17,977 bases of DNA from JAWUVP01 sp034112285 (lineage in GTDB: Bacteria; Pseudomonadota; Gammaproteobacteria; JABDGN01): the NCBI GenBank assembly GCA_034112285.1, contig JAWUVP010000042.1:1-17977 (forward strand), written 5' to 3'. The translations under genes and the position numbers were made by a program. Under the pieces are notes generated by a model that did no database searches, was not told the origin of the DNA, and worked only from the letters and a program-made list of their open reading frames with translations. Positions 8,175 to 14,442 of this stretch are shown here, one piece after another; position 1 is the first letter of the stretch; the number at the start of each line of letters is the position of its first letter.

Positions 8175-10050
8175 AATTATCGAAGCTTGTATAGTTAGCC
8201 AGTGGATTTTTCAAGGCAGTAAAGATTCCATCTCGGTCATAGTGTTCAACTAATCGCATACGCAGTAATGCACGGCAGCTCCAATTTTGCTGCATGATAG
8301 CAGTATATTCTGACTGCCAATGAATAGGATCAATAACCGACTTTAATTCCATAAAACAATCATGCGTGATATTTGCCACACATTCCCAAAATTCCGTCTC
8401 AGCACAATCAAAGTGCTCCGCTAATATAATAATTATCTCCCCTATATGTGATTGGTACACAGTATGGAGCAAATTATTGCGGGGCATCTCAGCACTAGCA
8501 GATATGACCTTCCTCAATGATGGCTTACCTTGTAAAACGTTCTTATCGCAAACACTTTCATCAATATCAATTCCATCAAAATCCTTAGCGATAAAATATT
8601 GGATACTTCCTGCTTTAAATACCGCCAAAGTGTTTTGCTGATGCCCTTCTAAAGCAATACCATAACGTAAATATAAGGTTAGATAACTAACAATCACTTT
8701 ACTTGCATATCGCTTAAAATAGGTCATTGCATCATTACTATTTTTCACACCTGACAAGGTCATTTGCTCACTTAACAACGGCACATGCGTAATAGGAGAC
8801 CTCTCAAATAAGCATGCAACCACCAAGCAGTTTTCATCTGATTCCAATTCATTATCAACACTCTCTCTAAATATCACCCCGAGATGGTCTGCTGCCCTGC
8901 TGGTAGTATCATTTAAATACACCCCTGCAACTTCTGGTAACATTTTCAAACGCTGGTCAAAATTATTTTCTTTGATAAAAATATCACGTAATATATCAGT
9001 CACCAAGGCTGCATTTTTAATGGAAGCTGGCGACAGAGTCCTCAATGCACTCGTGGCTTGAATAGCCACGGGCAACTTCATATACGGCGCCGCTGAATTC
9101 CCCAACGGTTTGAGCGTTCTAAATGAAAGCGTAGGAGAAGCTTGAATGTAAACCTGATCAAAAAAACATAATAATTGCTTGCTTATATAGGAATGAAACT
9201 TACTGCCTATTATTTCCCGCTCCTGCCAAGGATGAACCGGGAGAGGCAAATAATCTTTTGAGGAAAGACTGCTCTCAGACAAGGCTTTTTTCCAAGCTTG
9301 ATATTCAGCAGGAAAAACCGAGCTAAACCAATCCGTGTAACCCTTGTTATTTAATGAGGTGGACACCGACAAACCAACCACTGTTTTATGTATTGCTGCA
9401 ATTGATACTCGAACAACCGGATTATATTCAGGTGAATACGCCTGCACATCATCTCTAGAAAAGCCCAGTTTTGTTTTACTACAAGGATGCATAGGATGCC
9501 CTTGTGAAACAAATTGCTCCATAAATAAACTTTTGTCGACAATTGTGGGCTCATTCATGACCCAACTCACAACATCAGTGTAACTATTATGCCTTGCCTG
9601 CAGATAGATATTTAAGCTCTTTTTCCTACCCATATCCTCACTCATCAGTGAGTTTCTCTTGTGGTCAGATAATTCATTAAGCAACCTCATCCATAGTTTA
9701 TCGCTAACCAAATGTGTAATGAATGGATATAAACCCGTTAAAAACTCGGTCAGTGATGCAACGCGCTTCAAGTCCCCGTGGTGTATAAAATAAATCTCAC
9801 TAAAATCTAAACAGCGATTTTGCTGTGTGAATTTCACCTGACTAACGGTCATCGCGAGATCATCTAACGCGCTATAAAAAATCAAATCACCTTTATTGAA
9901 AACAAACGGAATCAATTCCTCTCTGACTAATGCTTGAATCAATTTCAATAACGTCCACTTATCATTGACTGACCACTGCGCTGTTGATAGAAACCTTGTG
10001 CTCACATGATTGATATCTAACGACACTTTATTACTTACGCATTCATACAT
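8161..10050 (-). CDS. IucA/IucC-family NIS siderophore synthetase
   Basis: A 629-residue NRPS-independent siderophore (NIS) synthetase, which uses ATP to condense a carboxylate such as citrate with an amine or alcohol. Family motifs are in order: GHPMHPCSK (184-192, ATP-binding), YSPEYNP (205-211), LPVHPWQ (270-276), SPTLSFRTL (305-313), KLPVAIQATSALRTLSP (325-341), GIALEGHQQNTL (464-475) and KDFDG (489-493). Length matches the family. The ATG (10048-10050) has GGGG about 7 nt upstream. It is the first gene of a pair with the MFS exporter. The N-terminal half is divergent. Substrate class (A, B or C type) is not assigned. I looked for a Fur box upstream and found none that is convincing. Confidence 0.92.
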   Translation of the reverse strand: MYECVSNKVSLDINHVSTRFLSTAQWSVNDKWTLLKLIQALVREELIPFVFNKGDLIFYSALDDLAMTVSQVKFTQQNRCLDFSEIYFIHHGDLKRVASLTEFLTGLYPFITHLVSDKLWMRLLNELSDHKRNSLMSEDMGRKKSLNIYLQARHNSYTDVVSWVMNEPTIVDKSLFMEQFVSQGHPMHPCSKTKLGFSRDDVQAYSPEYNPVVRVSIAAIHKTVVGLSVSTSLNNKGYTDWFSSVFPAEYQAWKKALSESSLSSKDYLPLPVHPWQEREIIGSKFHSYISKQLLCFFDQVYIQASPTLSFRTLKPLGNSAAPYMKLPVAIQATSALRTLSPASIKNAALVTDILRDIFIKENNFDQRLKMLPEVAGVYLNDTTSRAADHLGVIFRESVDNELESDENCLVVACLFERSPITHVPLLSEQMTLSGVKNSNDAMTYFKRYASKVIVSYLTLYLRYGIALEGHQQNTLAVFKAGSIQYFIAKDFDGIDIDESVCDKNVLQGKPSLRKVISASAEMPRNNLLHTVYQSHIGEIIIILAEHFDCAETEFWECVANITHDCFMELKSVIDPIHWQSEYTAIMQQNWSCRALLRMRLVEHYDRDGIFTALKNPLANYTSFDNYVDK

Positions 10051-10233
10051 CCCGCTTCCCCTTGCTTTAATAAATTGTTACAGAGAGGATAAACTAATGG
10101 AATGACAAAAAAGGATCAGTTGCATTACAATGCTGTCATAAACTTACGATAACATTGAAGCTTTATGTTACAATTATAAATAAAAATGAAATGTACGTTG
10201 AAATCATAGAGAACAATTGGAAGCCTGAAAATA
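10051..10233. promoter_or_regulatory. Divergent control region between siderophore operon and hydrolase
   Basis: This 183-bp divergent region holds two small inverted repeats: GCATT-AC-AATGC (10122-10133, a perfect 5-bp-arm palindrome) and TAACAT-N9-ATGTTA (10150-10170). ATGACA (10102-10107) and TGTCAT (10134-10139) flank the first one, resembling widely separated CusR half-sites. I see no consensus Fur box and no clear sigma-70 promoter on either strand. Confidence 0.4.
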
Positions 10234-11082
10234 ATGTTAAAAATCTTGTTGTTAATATCAAGCTGTCTATATTCGACGCATGCAGTTTCAATAGAAGGCT
10301 ATAGAAATATTGGCCATAACAACGTCATCTACTACCAACACTACCTAAACTCTAAAGCTGCCTTTAAAGGAACAATTGTTTTTGAAAATGGCAGTGGAAT
10401 TGATTTAAACGAATGGCATAAAAACAAAAGCTTTCTTAAATGTGCTAAAAAATATGGCGCTTTATTTTTTTACGACCACAATGGCCTGGGGAAAAGCCCG
10501 CCCGACTTAAGTTTGTCCCCCAACAAATCCCTAACAGTAAAATATAATACTCAAAAGTTATTTAAGCTTTTAAAGCAGGAAAAAATAAAGCCCCCCTATG
10601 TTTTAGTCGCCCATTCTTATGGTGGCTTGTTCGCAGGCTATTTTGCTTTGCGACACCCCGGAATGGTCAAAGCATTACTCCTGGTTGACCCAACGCCAAG
10701 GAAATACACATACACACAGCAAATAAAAAATAAATTTTCAACCGTCGTTCACGCCGCCAGTACACAGACAGCCACTAAGATATATCACCACTTCAGCAAA
10801 GAATATGCCGAAGTAGCTTACTTGCTGCTGGGCTTCTCAAAATCAAAACAACAAATTGAGAGTTTAGGCACGATCAGTAACAAAATACCGGTCATAATAC
10901 TGTCCACAATAGAAATGGGAAAGACTCAATCATTTATTAATGAAAATTGGTACACCGGCCAAAAACAATGGCTCAATAAAAACCCAAAGAGCAAAATAAT
11001 AAAAATTCATTCTTCACATATGGTACCAATTGATAACCCAGAAGCAATTTGTAAGCAATTAAATGCGCTGACGAGAAGCTAA
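10234..11082 (+). CDS. Secreted alpha/beta-fold hydrolase
   Basis: A 282-residue hydrolase with an N-terminal signal peptide (about residues 1-17, LLLISSCLYSTHA-V). The alpha/beta hydrolase layout is clear: strand plus turn IVFENGSGID (48-57, oxyanion region), nucleophile elbow VAHSYGG with S128, acid LLLVDPTP with D152, and a C-terminal IHSSHMVPIDNPE with candidate catalytic H262. The first glycine of the G-x-S-x-G elbow is replaced by alanine (A-H-S-Y-G), as in several hydrolase subgroups. Substrate is unknown. It is divergent from the siderophore genes, so a role on an ester siderophore is conceivable but unsupported. The ATG has GGAAG about 10 nt upstream. The gene looks Lys/Asn-rich and more AT-rich than its neighbours, which may indicate transfer. 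Confidence 0.85.
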   Translation: MLKILLLISSCLYSTHAVSIEGYRNIGHNNVIYYQHYLNSKAAFKGTIVFENGSGIDLNEWHKNKSFLKCAKKYGALFFYDHNGLGKSPPDLSLSPNKSLTVKYNTQKLFKLLKQEKIKPPYVLVAHSYGGLFAGYFALRHPGMVKALLLVDPTPRKYTYTQQIKNKFSTVVHAASTQTATKIYHHFSKEYAEVAYLLLGFSKSKQQIESLGTISNKIPVIILSTIEMGKTQSFINENWYTGQKQWLNKNPKSKIIKIHSSHMVPIDNPEAICKQLNALTRS

Positions 11083-11121
11083 TTAAATTATAGACTTGAT
11101 ATTAAAATGAATACCATCAAC

Positions 11122-12165
11122 TCATTCATAATCTATATAGCCCTGCTCTCCACCCGTATAAAATAATTCTGATTTTGGCATGTTCAACTTTGCGTTTGTT
11201 GCAAAACGGTTAACTAAATCAGGATTAGCAATAAATAACACACCCCATGCCGCAGCATCAGCCACGCCATCGTTAATGGCTTGTTCAGCATCCTCTTTGG
11301 TTAATCCTTGGTTTACGATATACGCGCCTCCAAAGGCCGTTTTTAATGTTTTGGCTAAACCATCATCTTTTAAGGCTGCTCTTGAACAGATAAAAGCAAT
11401 ATTTTTTTTACCTAGTTCCTGGCAAACATACTTAAATGTTTCAACGGGATTAGCATCACCCATATCATGGGCATCACATCTTGGAGCTAAATGCATGCCA
11501 ACACGCCCGGCAGGCCAAATTTCGCATACCGCATCGGTTACCTCTAACATTAAACGCGCCCTGTTTTCTAGCGTGCCACCATATTGATCGTCACGACAAT
11601 TAGTCCTGTCTTGTAAAAACTGATCAAGTAAATAACCGTTCGCACCATGAATTTCAACGCCATCAAACCCTGCTCGTAAAGCATTTTTTGCAGCTTGTTG
11701 GTAATCGGTAACGACTTGTTGAATTTCTTCCAGGTCTAATGCTCTAGGCTCAATAAAATCTCTTTTTGGACGTAACAAACTCGGATGACCCGCCGGCTTA
11801 ACAGCACTAGCCGAAACAGGCCGCTCACCATCAAGGTAAATGGGATCGGAGATCCTCCCAACGTGCCATAGTTGTAATAAAATTTTACCCCCGGCTTCAT
11901 GAACCGCGCCGACAATCTCTTTCCAAGCCTCAACATGCTTGTCAGTCCAAATGCCAGGAGTATTTGGGTAGCCCACACCCATTGGGCTAATCGAGGTTGC
12001 TTCAGTAATGATCATGCCAGCAGATGCTCTTTGCACATAATATTCTTTCATCATTGCTGTTGGCACACGGTTTTCATCCGCTCGGCAACGGGTAAGAGGT
12101 GACATGATTATTTTATTTTTTAATTGCAACTCACCGAGTTGAATAGGTTCTAAAAGAATAGACAT
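11122..12165 (-). CDS. NADH:flavin oxidoreductase, Old Yellow Enzyme-type alkene reductase
   Basis: A 347-residue TIM-barrel FMN enzyme of the NemA/XenB-like ene-reductase group, expected to reduce activated C=C bonds or nitro compounds with NAD(P)H. Visible motifs: N-terminal NKIIMSPLTRCRAD (17-30), LLQLWHVGRIS (96-106), HGANGYLLDQF (173-183; H173 and N176 for substrate, Y178) and YGGTLENRARL (195-205). The usual FMN-contacting Arg of V-G-x-R-L-S-P is His here (VGMHLAP, 222-228), and the usual F-G-R of the phosphate site is WGV (307-309). The ATG has AAGGA about 8 nt upstream. Convergent with the hydrolase gene. With the GST and HxlR genes it forms an electrophile-detoxification cassette. 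Confidence 0.9.
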   Translation of the reverse strand: MSILLEPIQLGELQLKNKIIMSPLTRCRADENRVPTAMMKEYYVQRASAGMIITEATSISPMGVGYPNTPGIWTDKHVEAWKEIVGAVHEAGGKILLQLWHVGRISDPIYLDGERPVSASAVKPAGHPSLLRPKRDFIEPRALDLEEIQQVVTDYQQAAKNALRAGFDGVEIHGANGYLLDQFLQDRTNCRDDQYGGTLENRARLMLEVTDAVCEIWPAGRVGMHLAPRCDAHDMGDANPVETFKYVCQELGKKNIAFICSRAALKDDGLAKTLKTAFGGAYIVNQGLTKEDAEQAINDGVADAAAWGVLFIANPDLVNRFATNAKLNMPKSELFYTGGEQGYIDYE

Positions 12166-12205
12166 AGTTTTAATCCTTATGTGAAGCTTTGCTTAAGTTG
12201 GGGTT

Positions 12206-12235
12206 ATTATATCAACATCCCTAGTTCCTTAACAA
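12206..12235 (-). promoter_or_regulatory. Promoter of the OYE gene
   Basis: On the minus strand TTGTTA (12230-12235), an 18-bp spacer and TATAAT (12206-12211) preceded by TGA form an extended -10 promoter. Transcription would start near 12199. The imperfect palindrome at 12241-12258 ends just upstream of the -35. Confidence 0.7.
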
Positions 12236-12240
12236 ACAAA

Positions 12241-12258
12241 GTAATTGACTTTAGTTAC
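12241..12258. promoter_or_regulatory. Candidate HxlR operator upstream of the OYE gene
   Basis: GTAATTGACTTTAGTTAC is an imperfect palindrome (6 of 9 positions pair) immediately upstream of the OYE -35. It resembles, in the opposite orientation, the motifs at 12280-12295 and 13032-13046 (pattern GTAnTT...TTAGTTnC). Confidence 0.45.
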
Positions 12259-12279
12259 AAATAAAATGTTCTGTCCGTT

Positions 12280-12295
12280 GAAACTAAAGAAGTAC
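12280..12295 (-). promoter_or_regulatory. Candidate HxlR-box copy upstream of the OYE gene
   Basis: Minus-strand GTACTTCTTTAGTTTC lies close to the GST stop codon and upstream of the OYE promoter. It differs from the GST promoter copy (GTACTTGTTAGTTTC) by one substitution and a one-base indel, which is too close for chance in such a short region. Confidence 0.45.
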
Positions 12296-12303
12296 AGTTC
12301 AGT

Positions 12304-12978
12304 CTACTTGCTACGAATTTTTTTACCCAGCTCATGCAACTCATCGGCATAAACTCGATTTTTATCAATCACTGCGTTAGGCACTTGCAAGCCACGCTGA
12401 ACTGCTGGACGTTCAGCAATCTGTTTCAACCAGCGCTGTAAATGCTCTAAACCATCAAGCGACACAGTGGCCCACTCATGAAAATTAACCCACGGGAAAG
12501 TTGCCATATCAGCGATAGAATAATCGCCTGCCAGGTATTCATGCTTTGCAAGCTGAGTATTTAGAACTTCATATATACGCCGCGTTTCGTTACGATACCG
12601 CTCAATGGCAAAGGGAATTTTTTCAGGTGCATAACGCACAAACATATGTGCTTGACCTTGCATAGGCCCTAAACCCGCCATTTGCAGCATAAGCCATTGC
12701 ATCACCTGTGAGCGCGCTGTTGTCTCTTTAGGGAGGTATTGGCCACTTTTTTCTGCCAAGTAAATTAAAATAGCCCCTGATTCAAATACCCTTAAATCAT
12801 TATCGGTATCAACAATAACCGGTATACGAGCATTGGGGTTTAACGCTAGGTACCAATCTTGTTTTTGCTCCTGTTTGTCTAAAGCAATTGGGTGAACATT
12901 ATATTCTAATCCCATTTCTTCAAGCGCAATCGATATTTTTTGGCCATTAGGTGTGGCCGCAGTATATAGCTCTATCAT
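12304..12978 (-). CDS. Glutathione S-transferase, YfcG/Nu-class-like
   Basis: A 224-residue cytosolic GST. The thioredoxin-fold N-domain starts MIELYTAATPNGQKISI with the Nu-class T9/N11 positions that bind glutathione or its disulfide, then NPNARIPVIVD (cis-Pro) and FESGAILIYLAEK (Glu-Ser of the glutathione site). The helical C-domain has QGQAHMFVRYAPEKIPFAIERY and AGDYSIADMATFPWV, closely patterned on YfcG. Such proteins often act as disulfide-bond reductases or conjugate electrophiles. The start ATG (12976-12978) follows GGAAA by about 9 nt. Separate promoter from OYE, but both genes face away from the HxlR regulator and share a promoter motif. Confidence 0.92.
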   Translation of the reverse strand: MIELYTAATPNGQKISIALEEMGLEYNVHPIALDKQEQKQDWYLALNPNARIPVIVDTDNDLRVFESGAILIYLAEKSGQYLPKETTARSQVMQWLMLQMAGLGPMQGQAHMFVRYAPEKIPFAIERYRNETRRIYEVLNTQLAKHEYLAGDYSIADMATFPWVNFHEWATVSLDGLEHLQRWLKQIAERPAVQRGLQVPNAVIDKNRVYADELHELGKKIRSK

Positions 12979-13013
12979 TTCAGTTTTCCACTTGTGTTTT
13001 TGAACGTGCTGAG

Positions 13014-13042
13014 ACTATAATCCCATAGTGCGAAACTAACAA
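13014..13042 (-). promoter_or_regulatory. Promoter of the GST gene
   Basis: Minus-strand TTGTTA (13037-13042), a 17-bp spacer and TATAGT (13014-13019). The -35 hexamer lies inside the shared motif GTACTTGTTAGTTTC (13032-13046), so a protein bound there would block the promoter. Confidence 0.65.
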
Positions 13043-13046
13043 GTAC
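13032..13046 (-). promoter_or_regulatory. Candidate HxlR-box copy over the GST -35
   Basis: GTACTTGTTAGTTTC on the minus strand; the sister copy is at 12280-12295. It overlaps the GST -35 and sits next to the inverted repeat at 13049-13078. Confidence 0.45.
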
Positions 13047-13048
13047 GC

Positions 13049-13078
13049 ACCTTTTTGTGACATAGGAACAAAAAAGGT
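13049..13078. promoter_or_regulatory. Inverted repeat in the hxlR-type gene promoter, likely operator
   Basis: ACCTTTTTGT (13049-13058) and ACAAAAAAGGT (13068-13078) form an inverted repeat separated by 9 bp (one arm has an extra A). It covers the region of a possible plus-strand promoter (TTGTGA at 13055-13060, TACCAT at 13078-13083). The position suits autorepression by the HxlR-family protein and joint control of the GST gene. Confidence 0.5.
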
Positions 13079-13120
13079 ACCATCAAATAGTAAAATAGCG
13101 CTTAAACATGTGAGGTAAAA

Positions 13121-13456
13121 ATGCAATCAGAACTACGACAATGCCCTGTTGAGGTAGCCATGAAATTAATTGGCGGCAAATGGAAAGCATTAGTACTATT
13201 TCACGTAATGAAAGAAACCAAACGCTTTAATCAACTACAGCGCGAATTACCCTTCATTACCCGGCGAATGCTAACCTTGCAACTGCGTGAATTGGAAGCG
13301 GATGGTATTGTGCACCGTGAAGTATTTCAACAAGTCCCGCCCAAAGTAGAATATTCAATTACCGAATTGGGTGAAAGCTTACGACCCACAATTCTGAGCT
13401 TGAAAGAGTGGGGGCAAAAAATGATTGAGGTGAGGAAATATACTCGTAGCGAATGA
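13121..13456 (+). CDS. HxlR-family (DUF24) transcriptional regulator
   Basis: A 111-residue winged-helix regulator. The family core is complete: QCPVEVAMKLIGGKWKALVLF, then RFNQLQRELPFITRRMLTLQLRELEADGIVHREVF and VEYSITELGESLRPTILSLKEWG. C8 is at the position of the conserved redox-sensing N-terminal Cys of YodB/CatR/HypR-type proteins, which respond to quinones, diamide or hypochlorite. Divergent from the GST and OYE genes, typical of a local repressor of detoxification enzymes. GAGG lies 5-6 nt before the ATG. Its last five codons and stop (YTRSE*) recur at 14310-14327, and a degraded paralogue is at 15134-15285. Confidence 0.93.
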   Translation: MQSELRQCPVEVAMKLIGGKWKALVLFHVMKETKRFNQLQRELPFITRRMLTLQLRELEADGIVHREVFQQVPPKVEYSITELGESLRPTILSLKEWGQKMIEVRKYTRSE

Positions 13457-13526
13457 AATCCCGGTGTTTATGGCAACGAAATTTGTGCCAGGTAAAATTC
13501 TATTCAGAGAGAAATATGGAGAGAGG

Positions 13527-13596
13527 GGGTCAGATCTTGAAATCTGACATCAAAAAATATTCGTCGCAAATGATTTCACATTTCAAGATCTGACCC
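13527..13596. repeat. Nested inverted repeat, REP/MITE-like
   Basis: GGGTCAGATCTTGAAAT (13527-13543) and its exact complement ATTTCAAGATCTGACCC (13580-13596) form 17-bp arms 36 bp apart. The left arm also pairs locally: GTCAGAT (13529-13535) with ATCTGAC (13542-13548). From general knowledge, GGTCAGATCTTGAAA-type ends are often seen beside REP-associated (Y1) transposase genes. No transposase is present here, so this would be a non-autonomous or residual element. Confidence 0.7.
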
Positions 13597-13639
13597 TCGC
13601 AGCTGACCCTCGCAGCTCCTCGCAGCTGACCCTCGCAGC
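13591..13639. repeat. Tandem repeat of a 13-mer (4 units, one shortened)
   Basis: TGACCCTCGCAGC occurs at 13591-13603, 13604-13616 and 13627-13639. A 10-nt unit lacking GAC (TCCTCGCAGC) is at 13617-13626. The array starts inside the right arm of the nested inverted repeat, so it probably arose by slippage at the element's edge. Confidence 0.9.
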
Positions 13640-13793
13640 TCTTATAGGATACAAACATAAGTCGGAAATTCCGGGACTTGATTTACTGCAAGTATGTCGC
13701 GCCATGCTTTTGAGTTGCATTTGAGCATACGGAACAAACGAGAAAAACCTGGGAAACGGACATTGCGCACTATTGGTGATGCTGAGAGAAAAC
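13640..13793. other. Non-coding stretch, possible dispersed-repeat remnant
   Basis: Short open frames exist on both strands (for example a minus frame ending PEFPTYVCIL), but neither has a Shine-Dalgarno sequence or a recognisable domain, and they overlap each other. The stretch lies between the tandem 13-mer and a terminator hairpin and is somewhat more GC-rich than its surroundings. I suspect part of a dispersed element, but recognise no gene. Confidence 0.3.
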
Positions 13794-13817
13794 TTCCGGT
13801 ATCAGTTGATACCGGAA
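13790..13817 (-). terminator. Rho-independent terminator of the small secreted-protein gene
   Basis: A perfect stem of 11 bp (TTCCGGTATCA at 13794-13804, TGATACCGGAA at 13807-13817) with two central bases, followed on the minus strand by GTTTTCTC. It sits just after the stop of the minus-strand 114-residue gene. The T-run is short, so efficiency may be modest. Confidence 0.65.
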
Positions 13818-13829
13818 AAAGAGAGTGCA

Positions 13830-14174
13830 TTATGATTTTTTCAAAGCTTTTCCTAATGCGCAAGCTGTGTTTGCTTTAACACAAGGACAATCAATGCCAC
13901 ATCGTGCTGTGGTGGTTTTTGTTTGTTTGCTACTAGTTGAGGTGAATTTGTGGTGTTTATTTTGCTTATCAGAGCCACTTGTAATAGCAGTGCTAGTTTC
14001 AAAAGAGACTACCGCACCTTTCTTATACGGATGAGTGGCTTGCTTATGAACAGACGAAGTAACAACCGCCTTGCCTTGATGGGCCACACTAGATGCCACA
14101 GCAGGAGAGAACCAGGCAAGTGAGGTTGTGGCCAATGCAGAAATAAACAGTAATTGCTCTTTAGTGATTTTCAT
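13830..14174 (-). CDS. Small secreted His/Ser/Thr/Lys-rich protein with C-terminal Cys motif
   Basis: A 114-residue protein I do not recognise. A signal peptide (about 1-27, ending SPAVA-SS) is followed by a low-complexity middle rich in Ser, Thr, Lys and His (H32, H43, H48, H74, H75). The C-terminal patch RCGIDCPCVKANTACALGK has C92, C96, C98 and C105 (C-x3-C-x-C-x6-C). Four cysteines with nearby histidines suggest metal binding or two disulfides in the periplasm; this is inference. It is a real gene on good grounds: AAGGAG 5 nt before the ATG, a credible signal peptide, and a terminator hairpin after the stop. No operon partners. It survives intact in an otherwise decayed region. Confidence 0.75.
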   Translation of the reverse strand: MKITKEQLLFISALATTSLAWFSPAVASSVAHQGKAVVTSSVHKQATHPYKKGAVVSFETSTAITSGSDKQNKHHKFTSTSSKQTKTTTARCGIDCPCVKANTACALGKALKKS

Positions 14175-14442
14175 AATATCTCCTTATTAAATGAAATTGT
14201 ATATCGCATACAGAATACTACATCACCGGTGGGAAATAAAGGCTTGAACTGACGATTGTTTTGACACTCTGGATATTTAACGAAGTTATTATACAACCCC
14301 CATTTTGTTTATACTCGCAGCGAATGAAGTGTCGGCCATTAGGCGTGGATATGAGCATACAACATTAAAACACACGAAACCTCTACTCCTGCCAAGTAAT
14401 TTCCCGACTGAGGCATTTAATAATATAACTCAAAAAAACAAG
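14175..14442. other. Intergenic region with promoter-like sequences
   Basis: Contains the leader of the small secreted-protein gene (possible TTTATT-17-TATTCT on the minus strand) and, on the plus strand, a perfect TTGACA (14261-14266) with weak AGTTAT at 17 bp or TATTAT at 20 bp. The latter would read into the short HxlR-tail copy and then antisense to the truncated POT gene. No gene is visible, and I do not find the missing half of the POT transporter here. Confidence 0.4.
14310..14330 (+). pseudogene. Short copy of the 3' end of the HxlR-type gene
   Basis: TATACTCGCAGCGAATGAAGT matches 13439-13459 at 19 of 21 bases. In the same frame it reads Y-T-R-S-E-stop, and the coding difference is silent (CGC for CGT). 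No further HxlR coding sequence is visible upstream. It could be a fragment of a decayed paralogue, or a shared repeat into which the intact gene runs. Confidence 0.4.

Noticed and set aside
10051..10233. Fur box upstream of the siderophore synthetase
   Set aside because: I looked for GATAATGATAATCATTATC-like sequence on both strands and found only weak partial matches.
13591..13639. Tandem 13-mers as a CRISPR array
   Set aside because: Units are contiguous without unique spacers, too short, and no cas genes are nearby.
13642..13879. Overlapping 61-73 codon frames on both strands
   Set aside because: No ribosome-binding sites and no domains; they overlap each other, a terminator hairpin and the end of a real gene.
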